64,000 nucleotides of DNA, from the NCBI RefSeq assembly GCF_016127315.1, contig NZ_CP065997.1, positions 992,001 through 1,056,000 of the forward strand, written 5' to 3'. Below are positions 48,729 through 61,867 of the stretch, one piece after another. The first letter of the stretch is position 1. Each line of letters begins with the position of its first letter. This DNA comes from Achromobacter deleyi (GTDB lineage: Bacteria; Pseudomonadota; Gammaproteobacteria; Burkholderiales; Burkholderiaceae_B). Below the pieces are notes generated by a model, which saw only the letters and a program-made list of their open reading frames with translations, had not been told where the DNA came from and searched no databases. Position numbers and translations under genes: made by a program.

Positions 48729-49766
48729 TCAGAACGTCACCATCACTTTCATGGCCTGGCGCCGGTCGGCCGCCAGCGCGAAGGCCTCGTGCGCCTGGCG
48801 CGCCGGCACCGCCGCCGTCAGCAGCGGCGCGACGTCCACCAGGCCGCGGCCCAGGTAGTCCACCGCCCAGGCGTATTCATCGACGAAGCGGAAGCTGCCG
48901 ACGACGTTCAGGCTCTTGACCATGATCTGGTTGAACGGGCACTGCTCGCTGCTGCCATTCAGCGTGCCGACCGTGACGATGGTGCCGCGCGGCCGCGTGG
49001 CGCGGATGCAGTTGGCCAGCCCGGCGTAGTTGCCGGAAGCCTCGAAGCACACATCGACCGTGCCCTTGCCCGCCGCCAGCTCGTCCAGCGCGGCCGGCTC
49101 GGCGGCGGCGTTGATGGTGCGCGTGGCGCCGACCTTGGCGCAGGTGGCCAGGGTCTGGTCGACGATGTCGACCACGATGACGTGGCTGGCGCCGGCCAGG
49201 CGCGCCGCCATCAGCACCAGCGCGCCGATCGGCCCGGCGCCCACCACCATCACCGTCTTGCCCAGCAACGATCCGGCGCTGCGCACCGCGTGCAACGCCA
49301 CCGCCAGCGGCTCGCCGAAGGCGGCCAGCTCGAACGACAGGCTGTCGGGCACCGGCACGCACTGTTTTTCCTGCACCACCACCTGCTCGCGCATCGCGCC
49401 CTGCATGTGCGGATAGCGGCTGGCGCTGCCGAAGAAGAACACCGCCTCGCAGTGGTTGGAATCGCCCTGGCGGCAGTAGCGGCACACGCCGCAGGTGCGC
49501 GCCGGATCCAGCGCCACGCGGTCGCCCGGCTTGACGGCGGTGACCCCCGAACCGACCTCCAGCACCTGGCCCGAGGCCTCGTGGCCGGGCGTCAGCGGTT
49601 CGCGGATGACGAAATCGCCGACCCGGCCGTGGCGGTAGTAATGCAGGTCCGAACCGCAGATGCCGACCGCCTTGACGCCGACGCGCACTTGCGTCGGGCC
49701 CAGCGGCTCGGGCGCCTGCTCGACCAGCCGCAGGTCTTCGGCCCCATGGATTGCGCAATTGAGCAT
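48729..49766 (-). CDS. Zinc alcohol dehydrogenase, L-gulonate/L-idonate 5-dehydrogenase type
   Basis: Medium-chain Zn dehydrogenase of 345 aa. Catalytic zinc ligands: Cys in AVGICGSDLHYY and the GHEASG motif; structural zinc: CGVCRYCRQGDSNHC. The NAD site is VVGAGPIGALVL. RspB-like enzymes oxidise L-gulonate to D-fructuronate and idonate enzymes act on L-idonate; the downstream fructuronate/mannonate enzymes favour L-gulonate. It is cytoplasmic and sits between the receptors and the permeases. Confidence 0.8.
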   Translation of the reverse strand: MLNCAIHGAEDLRLVEQAPEPLGPTQVRVGVKAVGICGSDLHYYRHGRVGDFVIREPLTPGHEASGQVLEVGSGVTAVKPGDRVALDPARTCGVCRYCRQGDSNHCEAVFFFGSASRYPHMQGAMREQVVVQEKQCVPVPDSLSFELAAFGEPLAVALHAVRSAGSLLGKTVMVVGAGPIGALVLMAARLAGASHVIVVDIVDQTLATCAKVGATRTINAAAEPAALDELAAGKGTVDVCFEASGNYAGLANCIRATRPRGTIVTVGTLNGSSEQCPFNQIMVKSLNVVGSFRFVDEYAWAVDYLGRGLVDVAPLLTAAVPARQAHEAFALAADRRQAMKVMVTF

Positions 49767-49778
49767 GGTGTGTCCGCC

Positions 49779-50612
49779 TTACTTCAGGGTCTGGGTCATG
49801 CGGCGCTCTTCGGCCACCAGTTCGGGATGCATGCGCGCTTCCACCTTGCGCAGCCACTCCAGGTACACCGGCTGGTTCTTGGCCACGCCCATGCCCGCGT
49901 CGATCGCGAAGATCTTGCTGTCCTGGCAGTCGTTTTCCTTGGGGAACACGGCCAGGCCCTTGACCTTCCTGCTGATGTTGGGCCACAGCATGCGGTTCAG
50001 CGGCGCCACGTCGGAGCGGCCCGCCAGCACTTCCTCGATCGGCGCCACCGAGCCCGAGTTGGTCACGCCGCGCAGCTTGGCCTTGGGAAAGTTCTCCAGC
50101 ACCAGCGGCTCTTCGCCGGCGCCCGAGAAATACGCCATGGTGATGCCGGGCTGGTTGAAGTCCTCGACCTTGGTGGCGTTGGTGAACTTGGGGTTGGACG
50201 CCAGGCCGAACATGCAGACGCTGGTGTTCGAGAAGGTGACGAAGTCGATGATCTTGGCGCGCTCGGCGTTCTGGTTCAGCGGCCCGATCATGATGTCCAT
50301 CTGGTTGGCGATCAGCGCCGGCACCTTGGTTTCGTGGCTGACCTGCACCGGCACGATCTTCACGTCCAGCAGGCGCGCGAATTCCTTGCCCAGCAGCCAG
50401 GACGAGCCCATCCAGGGTTCGCCCGAGCCGGTGGTGTTCTGCACCAGCCACGGCGGGTTGTTGACCACGCCCACGCGCAGCACGCCGGCCTTGCGGATGG
50501 CGTCGATGCGCGGGCTCTCGCCGGGCGCGGGCGGCGTCTGCGCCTGGGCGGTGGCGGCGCCGGCCAGCAGCAGGGCGGCGGCGGCGAAGCGGGAAAGGAA
50601 GGACGGTTGCAT
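49779..50612 (-). CDS. Periplasmic receptor, PAAT family (copy 1)
   Basis: Solute-binding protein of 277 aa with a signal peptide (FAAAALLLAGAATAQA). The mature chain has VLRVGVVNNPPWLVQN, the start of lobe one, and VSHETKVPALIANQMDIMIG (domain linker region). It is paralogous to the receptor upstream in the operon, sharing RIDAIRKAG, SHETKVP, and PIEE at matching positions. Two receptors for one permease pair may widen the ligand range. A hexonate or hexuronate ligand is inferred from the enzymes. Confidence 0.85.
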   Translation of the reverse strand: MQPSFLSRFAAAALLLAGAATAQAQTPPAPGESPRIDAIRKAGVLRVGVVNNPPWLVQNTTGSGEPWMGSSWLLGKEFARLLDVKIVPVQVSHETKVPALIANQMDIMIGPLNQNAERAKIIDFVTFSNTSVCMFGLASNPKFTNATKVEDFNQPGITMAYFSGAGEEPLVLENFPKAKLRGVTNSGSVAPIEEVLAGRSDVAPLNRMLWPNISRKVKGLAVFPKENDCQDSKIFAIDAGMGVAKNQPVYLEWLRKVEARMHPELVAEERRMTQTLK

Positions 50613-50742
50613 TGCGGTCTCCTTGGAGGGAAGCCCGGCGGCGGACGCCGGATGCGGACGCGCGAGGCCGCGGGCAGTCGCCCGGGCCGCGCGCCTTGCG
50701 CGTGGTCGGAAAATCCAGGGGGTGGGAAAAGGCCGGTGCGGC

Positions 50743-51609
50743 CTACGGGGTCTGTTCGATGATGCGCATTTCGTCGGCGTCCAGGCGCGTCTTCATGCCG
50801 GCGGCCACCTGCCGCAGCCAGGCCAGGTATTCGGGTTGGTTCTTGTCGATCGCCAGGCCCACCGGCGAGGCCTTTTCGGTGCTCTGCTGGCAGTTGGCCT
50901 CGGCGGGCAGCACGGCCAGACCGCGCACCTTGCGGCTCAGGCCGACCCAGGGCACGCGGTTGATCGGCGCCGCGTCGGCGCGCTTGGCCATGATTTCCTC
51001 GATCGGCGCGGTGGCGCCCGAGTTGGCCACGGCGCGCAGCGTCGCGTTGGGAAAGCGCTGCTTGACCCAGGCCTCCTCGGCGCCGCCGGTGAAATAGGCG
51101 ATGGTGACGCCGGGCCGGTTCAGGTCATCGACCGACTTGGCCGCGGCCACCTTGGCATTCGACGCCAGGCCGAACAGGCAGACGCTGGTGGACGAATACA
51201 GCACGAAGTCGACCACTTTCAGGCGCTCCGGCGTCTCGGCCAGCGGGCTGATGGTCATGTCGACCTGATTGGCCGCCAGCACCGGCACCTTGGTCTCGTG
51301 CGAGACCTGCACCGGCGTCAGCTTCACGCCCAGCAGGCGGGCGTATTCCTTGGCCAGCAGCCAGGCCGGACCGCTCCAGCCCTCGCCGCCCTTGCCGGAC
51401 ACGTCCTGCAGCAGCCAAGGCGCGTTCTGCAGCACGCCGACGCGCAGCTCGCCCGCCTTGCGGATCGCATCGATGCGCGCGCTCTGGCCCGCCGCGGGCG
51501 CTTCCTGCGCTATCGCCGGCGCCGCCAGCGCATAGGCCGCCAGCGCGCACGCCGACAGCATCGCCGCCGCCCTGTGCCAGGCGCGGCTCCCCTTGTTCCT
51601 TTGCTGCAT
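50743..51609 (-). CDS. Periplasmic receptor, PAAT family (copy 2)
   Basis: Solute-binding protein of 288 aa with a signal peptide (MLSACALAAYALAAPAIA). Matching stretches with copy 1 include ARIDAIRKAGELRVGVLQNAPWLLQ and VSHETKVPVLAANQVDMTI. It differs most in the second lobe (EANCQQSTEKASPVG). CAGGAGACAAC precedes its ATG. The 130 bp between the two copies are GC-rich and hold no gene. A tandem duplication with divergence is the simplest explanation. Confidence 0.85.
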   Translation of the reverse strand: MQQRNKGSRAWHRAAAMLSACALAAYALAAPAIAQEAPAAGQSARIDAIRKAGELRVGVLQNAPWLLQDVSGKGGEGWSGPAWLLAKEYARLLGVKLTPVQVSHETKVPVLAANQVDMTISPLAETPERLKVVDFVLYSSTSVCLFGLASNAKVAAAKSVDDLNRPGVTIAYFTGGAEEAWVKQRFPNATLRAVANSGATAPIEEIMAKRADAAPINRVPWVGLSRKVRGLAVLPAEANCQQSTEKASPVGLAIDKNQPEYLAWLRQVAAGMKTRLDADEMRIIEQTP

Positions 51610-51692
51610 CCTGTTGTCTCCTGATGTGTGTCGCCCGGTTCCGGGGCGCGGTATCTTCCGCGCTCTGCCGGGGGCCGCCTGCCGGTACTACG

Positions 51693-52421
51693 TCAACGCC
51701 ACCCCTGCGCGAATTCGCCGATCACGCGTTCGAGGTGATTGCGCATGGCCTGCCGCGCGCCGTCCGCATCGCGCGCCACCAGCGCGCTGAAGATGCGCTG
51801 ATGGTCTTCCTGCGAAGCCTGGCGCAATTCCTGCGTATGGAAATGCTGTTCGATCTTTTCCCAGATGGGCCCTTGCGCCTGGTCCCACATCGCCGTCACG
51901 GTGCCCAGCAGCACGCTGTTGCCGGTGGACTGCGCGATGTACAGGTGGAAACGGCGGTCGGCCTCCTGGTTTTCTTCCTTGTGCATCATCTGCTCGCGCA
52001 TGGTGGTCAGCGCCTCGAAGATGCGATCCAGGTCGGCATCGTTGCGGGTGCTGGCCGCCAGCGCGGCGATTTCCGATTCGACCAGGCAGCGCGCGCGCAG
52101 CAGCTCGAACGGCCCGGCGCCCGGCTCCTGCGCGGCCGGCAGCCGCGCCACGCCCGGGCGCGGTTCACAGACATAGATGCCCGAGCCGCCGCGCACTTCC
52201 ACCACGCCCTGCAGTTCCAGCGCGATGATGGCCTCGCGCAGCGAGGTGCGGCTGACGTCGAAGCGCTCGGCCAGCGCGCGCTCGGCCGGCAGGCGCTTGC
52301 CCACCGCGAACTCGCCCTGCGCCACCAGCGCCTGGATCTGCGCGGCCAGCCGCAGGTAGGCGCGGTCGGCCACCGGCTTGCCGGCGGGTTCTTCGGGCTT
52401 GGGAATCAGTTGTAGTGTCAT
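51693..52421 (-). CDS. GntR/FadR-family regulator of the sugar-acid operon
   Basis: Repressor of 242 aa. The N-terminal winged HTH reads LPAERALAERFDVSRTSLREAI and continues LELQGVVEVRGGSGIYV. The C-terminal FCD domain (about 95-230) has the metal/ligand residues typical of FadR/UxuR types (RRFHLYIAQSTGN; HQRIFSALVARD). A frame extension to 52445 would need a TTG start; ATG 52421 is preferred. TGGTTTACCA operators lie within 100 bp upstream. It is the first gene of the operon it probably controls. Confidence 0.88.
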   Translation of the reverse strand: MTLQLIPKPEEPAGKPVADRAYLRLAAQIQALVAQGEFAVGKRLPAERALAERFDVSRTSLREAIIALELQGVVEVRGGSGIYVCEPRPGVARLPAAQEPGAGPFELLRARCLVESEIAALAASTRNDADLDRIFEALTTMREQMMHKEENQEADRRFHLYIAQSTGNSVLLGTVTAMWDQAQGPIWEKIEQHFHTQELRQASQEDHQRIFSALVARDADGARQAMRNHLERVIGEFAQGWR

Positions 52422-52433
52422 GTCGGTTGAAAG

Positions 52434-52505
52434 TGGTTGGACCAAATATTATGTGGTTTACCAATTTGTCGCATCATGGTTTACCACTATCCATTTGGTA
52501 AACCG
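52434..52505. promoter_or_regulatory. Cluster of GntR/FadR-type operators
   Basis: TGGTTTACCA occurs at 52454-52463 and 52477-52486, an inverted TGGTAAACCG at 52496-52505, and a variant TGGTTGGACCA at 52434-52444. The TGGTNNACCA form is the FadR/UxuR type. Multiple sites over the promoter suggest cooperative repression. Confidence 0.7.
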
Positions 52506-52510
52506 TCCGA

Positions 52511-52550
52511 ATAAAACAAAGCGCCGCGCCGGACGAGCCGGGGCGGCGCT
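52511..52550 (-). terminator. Intrinsic terminator of metH
   Basis: On the minus strand AGCGCCGC pairs with GCGGCGCT and CCGG with CCGG around CTCGT (52520-52550), followed by TTTGTTTTAT. It lies 62 bp past the metH stop and before the GntR operators. Confidence 0.85.
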
Positions 52551-52611
52551 GGGGTGGCGCTGGGGTGGCGCTGGAATGCCGGGCGGGCCCGGCGCGGCGG
52601 CGCGGGCCGCC

Positions 52612-56385
<3,774 letters not shown>

Positions 56386-56524
56386 GTTCAGGTCCGAAGG
56401 GAGGGGTTGGGCAACGAAAGCGGCCGCGCAAATGTCGCTAAAAAGCGATAAAGGCCGAAAAATCAACCCCTGATCGTAACAAAACAGGCCCTGTTTCGCC
56501 CTGCGGTGATACAGTTTCGGCCCC

Positions 56525-56730
56525 GAACCGGTGCTTTCGGCGCACTGGGACAGGCAAGAACGCAACACTTGCCGGTCCGCGCGCGAAAGGTAAACGGGAA
56601 ACAGGAAGACATCCGCCCCGCCGCCCACAAGGCCGGCCGGCCCGGACATCCAGCCTGTGCTGCCCCCGCAACGGTCCCCATGCGCGCGATGCGCCCATGG
56701 CAGCCCGATACCGGCCAGTTCGATCGCCAG
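56525..56730 (+). promoter_or_regulatory. Cobalamin riboswitch upstream of the TonB receptor
   Basis: The core elements are CGGTGCTTTCGGCGCA near 56529, ACGGGAAACAGG near 56596, GTGCTGCCCCCGCAACGGT (56657-56675) and a B12 box CAGCCCGATACCGGCC (56701-56716). This order and spacing fit the adenosylcobalamin aptamer. GACCT near 56798 could pair with AGGTC near 56822 and so hide the GAGG ribosome-binding site; this switch detail is inference. Boundaries are approximate. Confidence 0.88.
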
Positions 56731-56832
56731 GACGCCCGTCCGGCGCCCGCTCCCAGGAGGCGCGGCGTGGCCCGGGTTTCCTCCCCATCGTGATTGACCT
56801 GCGGGGTCGCGGGTCGCATCGAGGTCTTGTAG

Positions 56833-58869
56833 ATGAAATCCCGCTCCATCCGGCGCTACGCCGGCGCCCTGCTCTGCTCCGCCCCGGCCCTGTCCGCCGC
56901 CCAGCAAGCCGCCACCCCCGCCCCCGAACTCGACAGCATCACCGTCACCGCCCAGCGCGTGCCGACGGATGGCCGCACGCTGCCCGTGTCGATCTCGGTC
57001 ATCACCGCCGAAGACATCGCCGCCAGCAGCGCCCGCACCATGCAGGACCTGCTGTCGACGCAGGCCGGCATCCACTTGATCAACAACTCAGGCTCGGCCG
57101 ACGGCGCCATGGTCGACCTGCGCGGCTTCGGCGTGACCGGCGCCAGCAACACGCTGATCATGATCGACGGCGTCAAGCAGAACCCCAACGACCTGTCCGC
57201 CCCCAACTTGGGCGTGGTGCCCCTGGACCAGGTCGAGCGCGTCGAAATCGTGCGCGGCAGCGGTTCGGTGCAATACGGCGGCGGCGCCACCGGCGGCGTG
57301 ATCAACATCATCACCCGCAAGGACTTCGCCAAGGAGCCGGTCACGGCCCGCGCCACCGCCACTTTCGGCAGCTACGGCCTGCGCCAGTACGACGCCGCCG
57401 TGGCGCTGAACAACCAGAAGGTCGGGGTCGACGCCTACATGCAATCGCTGCACAGCGATGGCTACCGCGACAACAACGCCGAAACCCGTGAGGGCGGCGG
57501 CGGCGGCATCACTTTCCGCCATGCCGACGGCTCGATCCGCCTGTACGGCAACACCACCACGCAGCGCCTGGAACTGCCCGGCCCGCGCCAGATCAATCCG
57601 CTCACCGGCCTGAACCAGTACCAGGACGACCGCCGCGGCGCCAAGAACGACGCCGACTTCATCAAGTCCACGTCGACCACCATCGGCCTGCAGCTCGAAC
57701 AGGCGCTGGGCGTCGGCACGCTCTACGCCGACCTGGCCAGCCGCAACAAGAAACTGCACGGCCTGACCTACGCCGCGCCCAGCATGTTCGACAACGGTGG
57801 CGACACGCTGCGCGACCAGAAGCTGGTGGAAAACAGCGCCAGCCTGCGCTACCGCCTGCCGATCACCGGCGGCCACAGCGTCATCCTCGGCGCCGATGCG
57901 CTCGAATCCAGGAGCACGGTAACGCAAGACGCCTACTACGACCCGATCCAATCCAAGATGCAATCGCGCCAGCATCAATACGGGCTGTTCGCCGAAGGCC
58001 AGATCCGCGCCACCGAAAGCACCAACATCACCATGGGCGTGCGCCGCCAGTACGCCTCGGACAAGCTGGAAATCCTGTCCGGTACCGGCGGCAATCCGTC
58101 GGACAGCGGCCACCACCTGACCGCCTGGCAGTTGGGCGTGCGCCAGGACCTGAGCAGCGGTTTCGGCGTGTACGGCAAGGTCGGCCGCAGCTTCCGCCTG
58201 GCCAACAGCGACGAATTGCTGTGGGTGCAGAATCCGCTGGCGCCCCAAACCTCCACCGACAAGGAACTGGGCGTGACCTGGCAATCGGAACGCAGCAGCG
58301 CCCGCCTGTCGTGGTTCCGCTATGACCTGACCAACGAAATCCAGTACAACCCGCTGGCCGACATGTTCGGCGCCAACGTCAACCTGGATCCGACCCGCCG
58401 CCAAGGCATCGAACTGGAAGGCCATCATGAGATCGTCCGCGGCGTGACGCTGGATGCCAACCTGACCTGGATGGAAGCGCAGTTCCGCTCGGGCACCTAC
58501 AACGGCGTCGACCTGGCCGGCAAGACCGTGCCGATGGCGCCGAAGTGGCTGGCCAATGCCGGCGTGACCTGGCGCCCCACCGACGCGTTCCTGTGGAACG
58601 TGGCCGCGCAATACGTCGGCAAGTCGCGCCTGGACAACGACCAGGCCAACGAGTTCGACAAGCAGCTGGACGCCTACGTGCTGTTCAACACCAAGGTCGC
58701 GTACAAGTTCACCCGCAACATCGAAGGCGCGGTGGGCGTGAACAACATCCTGGACCGCAAGTACGCCACCTACGGCATCCGCAGCGGCAGCCTGGGCGAA
58801 ACGGGCCCGTACAACCTGTACCCCGCGCCCGGCCGCAACTTCTACGCATCCCTCACGGTGCGTTACTAA
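56833..58869 (+). CDS. TonB-dependent outer-membrane receptor, probably for cobalamin
   Basis: Outer-membrane barrel of 678 aa. A short signal peptide ends in AQQAA, a TonB box-like [10 protein letters not shown] follows near residue 34, and a plug domain (about 40-165) contains [11 protein letters not shown] and [23 protein letters not shown]. The barrel covers the remainder and ends in a C-terminal aromatic (ASLTVRY), as usual for Bam-inserted proteins. The cobalamin riboswitch in the leader strongly suggests corrinoid transport, though the plug is not close to classic BtuB by eye. Confidence 0.87.
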   Translation: MKSRSIRRYAGALLCSAPALSAAQQAATPAPELDSITVTAQRVPTDGRTLPVSISVITAEDIAASSARTMQDLLSTQAGIHLINNSGSADGAMVDLRGFGVTGASNTLIMIDGVKQNPNDLSAPNLGVVPLDQVERVEIVRGSGSVQYGGGATGGVINIITRKDFAKEPVTARATATFGSYGLRQYDAAVALNNQKVGVDAYMQSLHSDGYRDNNAETREGGGGGITFRHADGSIRLYGNTTTQRLELPGPRQINPLTGLNQYQDDRRGAKNDADFIKSTSTTIGLQLEQALGVGTLYADLASRNKKLHGLTYAAPSMFDNGGDTLRDQKLVENSASLRYRLPITGGHSVILGADALESRSTVTQDAYYDPIQSKMQSRQHQYGLFAEGQIRATESTNITMGVRRQYASDKLEILSGTGGNPSDSGHHLTAWQLGVRQDLSSGFGVYGKVGRSFRLANSDELLWVQNPLAPQTSTDKELGVTWQSERSSARLSWFRYDLTNEIQYNPLADMFGANVNLDPTRRQGIELEGHHEIVRGVTLDANLTWMEAQFRSGTYNGVDLAGKTVPMAPKWLANAGVTWRPTDAFLWNVAAQYVGKSRLDNDQANEFDKQLDAYVLFNTKVAYKFTRNIEGAVGVNNILDRKYATYGIRSGSLGETGPYNLYPAPGRNFYASLTVRY

Positions 58870-58923
58870 GCGGCGATCCGATATAGTCGGCGTTCCTCCA
58901 CGCCGACCGTATCGAGCCACCGC

Positions 58924-59856
58924 ATGACGTTCGTCCGCGCCCTTCCGTTCGCCGTCCTGGGGCTGCTGTGCGCCCCGGGGCCGGCGGCCGCCGACACCTC
59001 GGCCAAGACGCCAGCCGCGACCTCGGTCGAAACCCCGGCGGCGATCCACGCGCGCGACGATCGCGGCCGCGACGTGACCCTGGCCGCCCCGGCGCGGCGC
59101 GCGGTCACCCTGGCGCCGCACGCCACCGAGCTGGTCTACGCGGCCGGCGCCGGCGCCTACCTGGTGGCCACCATCCGCGGCAGCGACTATCCGCCCGCCG
59201 CCCGCGCCCTGCCGGTCATCGGCGACGGCACCCAACCCGATCCCGAACGCGTGGCCGCCACCCGGCCCGACCTGGTCATCGCCTGGCAACCGTCCGCCGC
59301 CGCGCCGCTGGCGCGCGTCATGGACAAGCTGGGCGTGGCGGTCTACTACAGCGATCCGCAGACGCTGGCGGCCATTCCCGACGCGGTCGAGCGCCTGGGC
59401 GTGCTGTTCGGCACCGAGGCGCAGGCCGGCCCCGCCGCCCGGGCCCTGCGCGCGCGGCTCGACGCGCTGGCCGCGCGCTACGCCGGCCGCGCGCCGGTGC
59501 GGGTCTTCGTGCAGGCGGGCCTGGACCCCATCTACACCCTGAACCACGCCAGCATCGTCAGCGACGCGCTGCGCCTGTGCGGCGGCGTCAACGTGTTCGG
59601 CGACGCCCCCGTGGTGGCGCCGCAGGTCGGCCTGGAAAGCGTGCTGGCGGCGCGCCCCGATGCGGTGCTGGCCGGCGTCTCCGCGCCCGCCGACACCGCC
59701 CGCAACCTGGCCGCCTGGCGCGCCATGGGCCTGCCCGCCGCGCAGGCCGGCCACGTCTACGGCATCGATGCCGACGCGCTCTACCGCCCGGGTCCACGCC
59801 TGGTCGACGCGGCCGAGCAGCTGTGCGCGGACCTGGACCGGCTGCGCCAGCCCTAG
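58924..59856 (+). CDS. btuF: Periplasmic cobalamin-binding protein (BtuF-like)
   Basis: Helical-backbone metal receptor of 310 aa. Signal peptide MTFVRALPFAVLGLLCAPGPAAA. The lobes are linked by a long helix, with RRAVTLAPHATELVYAAGAGAYLVA in lobe one and the DPERVAATRPDLVIAW segment. It begins 54 bp after the TonB receptor stop and is likely co-transcribed, and so under the same riboswitch. BtuC and BtuD are not in the window. A siderophore ligand is the alternative by fold. Confidence 0.85.
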   Translation: MTFVRALPFAVLGLLCAPGPAAADTSAKTPAATSVETPAAIHARDDRGRDVTLAAPARRAVTLAPHATELVYAAGAGAYLVATIRGSDYPPAARALPVIGDGTQPDPERVAATRPDLVIAWQPSAAAPLARVMDKLGVAVYYSDPQTLAAIPDAVERLGVLFGTEAQAGPAARALRARLDALAARYAGRAPVRVFVQAGLDPIYTLNHASIVSDALRLCGGVNVFGDAPVVAPQVGLESVLAARPDAVLAGVSAPADTARNLAAWRAMGLPAAQAGHVYGIDADALYRPGPRLVDAAEQLCADLDRLRQP

Positions 59857-60031
59857 GCGTCCCGACAGGCGCGCTCTCGCCCCGCGCCGCCGGGGCCGTC
59901 CGGGATGCCCCTGTCCGCAACCCGGTCATTCGCGCGCCCCATGGCTGCGCGGCAAGCGCGATTTCTGGAACGCCGCGGCGGCGCCACGGGGACTGACACG
60001 CCGCCCCGTGCTTTATGATTCGGCTAACCGT

Positions 60032-60047
60032 GATCAACCCGTTGATC
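60032..60047. promoter_or_regulatory. Perfect palindrome upstream of thiG
   Basis: GATCAAC and GTTGATC flank CC, 64 bp before the thiG ATG. It may be an operator or a short hairpin in the leader. The gap between btuF and thiG (59857-60110) holds no gene and no recognisable thiamine-pyrophosphate aptamer. Confidence 0.4.
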
Positions 60048-60110
60048 CGCCCGATGTTCAGCCAGCCCCCGCGGGTCCCGCAGCGCGCGCCCGCTCTTTG
60101 ACACACCGCC

Positions 60111-60911
60111 ATGACCACTCAAGACACTCTCACCATCGCCGGCCGCGCCTACTCGTCGCGCCTGCTCGTCGGCACCGGCAAGTACAAGGATTTCGACCAG
60201 ACCCGCGCCGCGCTGGACGCCAGCGGCACGGAGATCGTCACGGTCGCCATCCGCCGCACCAACATCGGCCAGAACCCGGGCGAGCCCAACCTGCTCGACT
60301 ACGTGCCGATGTCCAAGTTCACGCTGCTGCCCAACACCGCCGGCTGCTACTCGGCCGACGACGCCGTGCGCACGCTGCGCCTGGCGCGCGAGCTGCTGGA
60401 CGGCCACGCCCTGGTCAAGCTGGAAGTGCTGGGCGATCCGCACACGCTGTTCCCCAACATGCCCGAAACCCTCAAGGCCACCAAGACGCTGGTCGACGAG
60501 GGCTTCCAGGTCATGGTCTATTGCACCGACGATCCCATCCAGTGCCGCATGCTCGAAGACATGGGCGCCGTGGCCGTGATGCCGCTGGCCTCGCTGATCG
60601 GCTCCGGCATGGGCATCCTGAACCCCTGGAACCTGCGCCTGATCATCGACCAGGCCCGCGTGCCGGTGGTGGTGGACGCCGGCGTGGGCACCGCCTCGGA
60701 CGCCGCCATCGCCATGGAACTGGGCTGCGACGCCGTGCTGATGAACACCGCCATCGCCGCCGCGCGCGACCCGGTGCTGATGGCCAGCGCCATGAAGAAG
60801 GGCGTCGAGGCCGGCCGCGAGGCCTTCCTGGCCGGCCGCATGCCCAAGAAGCTCTACAGCGGCGCGCCCAGCTCGCCCACCGAAGGCCTGATCACCGGCG
60901 GCGCCAAATGA
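60111..60911 (+). CDS. thiG: Thiazole synthase
   Basis: Forms the thiazole ring of thiamine from deoxyxylulose phosphate, dehydroglycine and ThiS-thiocarboxylate. The protein is 266 aa. The Schiff-base lysine is in [10 protein letters not shown] (about residue 104). The phosphate site is [29 protein letters not shown], split in the family between two loops. The start region [20 protein letters not shown] is conserved. ThiS and ThiO/ThiH genes are not next to it. It overlaps thiD by 4 bp. Confidence 0.95.
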   Translation: MTTQDTLTIAGRAYSSRLLVGTGKYKDFDQTRAALDASGTEIVTVAIRRTNIGQNPGEPNLLDYVPMSKFTLLPNTAGCYSADDAVRTLRLARELLDGHALVKLEVLGDPHTLFPNMPETLKATKTLVDEGFQVMVYCTDDPIQCRMLEDMGAVAVMPLASLIGSGMGILNPWNLRLIIDQARVPVVVDAGVGTASDAAIAMELGCDAVLMNTAIAAARDPVLMASAMKKGVEAGREAFLAGRMPKKLYSGAPSSPTEGLITGGAK

Positions 60912-61750
60912 GCAGCCGCCAAGCGGCCGCCAGCGGCCGTCCCATCCCCAACGCGCTGACCATCGCCGGCGTCGACCCGTCCGGCGGCGCCGGCATCCTG
61001 GCCGACGTCAAGGCCATGAGCGCCCTGGGCGCCTACGGCTGCGCCGTCATCGCCGCGCTCACCGCCCAGAACACCCAGGGCGTCACCGGCATCTCGCCGG
61101 TGCCGCCGGCCTTCGTCGGCCAGCAGATCGACACCCTGTTCGCCGACGTGCGCATCGACGCCGTCAAGATCGGCATGCTGGGCCAGCAGCCGGTGATCCA
61201 GGTGGTGGCCGAGAAGCTGGCCAAGTGGAACCCGGCCCACGTGGTGCTGGACCCGGTCATGGTGGCCAAGAGCGGCGACCTGCTGCTCGAGCGCGACGCC
61301 GTCGGCGCCATGCGCGAGGCCCTGCTGCCGCAGGCCACGCTGCTGACCCCCAACCTGCCCGAGGCCGGCGTGCTGCTGGAAGAGCGCCCGGTGGAGACGG
61401 TCAAGGAAATGCGGCGCGTGGCCGAACGCCTGCGCAACAAGATGGCGCACTCGGGCCAGCGCTGGGTCATGGTCAAGGGCGGCCACCTGCCCGGCAACGA
61501 CACCATCGACCTGCTGCACGACGGCGACCGCATGATCGAACTGCCCGGCCACCGCATCGAGACCGCCAACACCCACGGCACCGGCTGCACCCTGTCGGCC
61601 GCCCTGGCCGCCCTGCTGCCGCAGGTCGAGGACGTGCCCGAGGCGGCGCGCCGCGCCAAGGCCTACCTGACCGAGGCCATCCGCCACGCCGAGCGCCTGT
61701 CGGTCGGCTCCGGCCACGGCCCGGTGCACCACTTCCACGCCTGGTGGTGA
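60908..61750 (+). CDS. thiD: Hydroxymethylpyrimidine (phosphate) kinase
   Basis: Phosphorylates hydroxymethylpyrimidine and its phosphate, providing the pyrimidine half of thiamine. The protein is 280 aa, ribokinase-like. Motifs: [15 protein letters not shown] (about 18-32), [20 protein letters not shown] and the anion hole [17 protein letters not shown] His-rich C-terminus is visible (VHHFHAWW). ATG 60908 overlaps the thiG stop. It has no C-terminal ThiE fusion. Confidence 0.94.
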   Translation: MSSRQAAASGRPIPNALTIAGVDPSGGAGILADVKAMSALGAYGCAVIAALTAQNTQGVTGISPVPPAFVGQQIDTLFADVRIDAVKIGMLGQQPVIQVVAEKLAKWNPAHVVLDPVMVAKSGDLLLERDAVGAMREALLPQATLLTPNLPEAGVLLEERPVETVKEMRRVAERLRNKMAHSGQRWVMVKGGHLPGNDTIDLLHDGDRMIELPGHRIETANTHGTGCTLSAALAALLPQVEDVPEAARRAKAYLTEAIRHAERLSVGSGHGPVHHFHAWW

Positions 61751-61867
61751 GCCCGGCGGGCGGGTCCGATTTCCCGTCTGTAACCAGTCGGTCCGCCCCG
61801 CCGCGTCACAGGACGCTACGAATCGGTACAATGGTCAGCTGATTCCTCCGCTTTTTTCCTGACCGTC

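Noticed and set aside
52550..52571. 11-bp TGGGGTGGCGC tandem repeat near the metH terminator
   Set aside because: Only two exact copies; too short to interpret beyond GC-rich drift.
56386..57075. Longer metH frame reaching the riboswitch region
   Set aside because: It would run antisense through the riboswitch and TonB receptor start; the residues are not MetH-like.
59857..60110. TPP riboswitch before thiG
   Set aside because: The conserved CUGAGA and ACCUGAU-type elements are not found.
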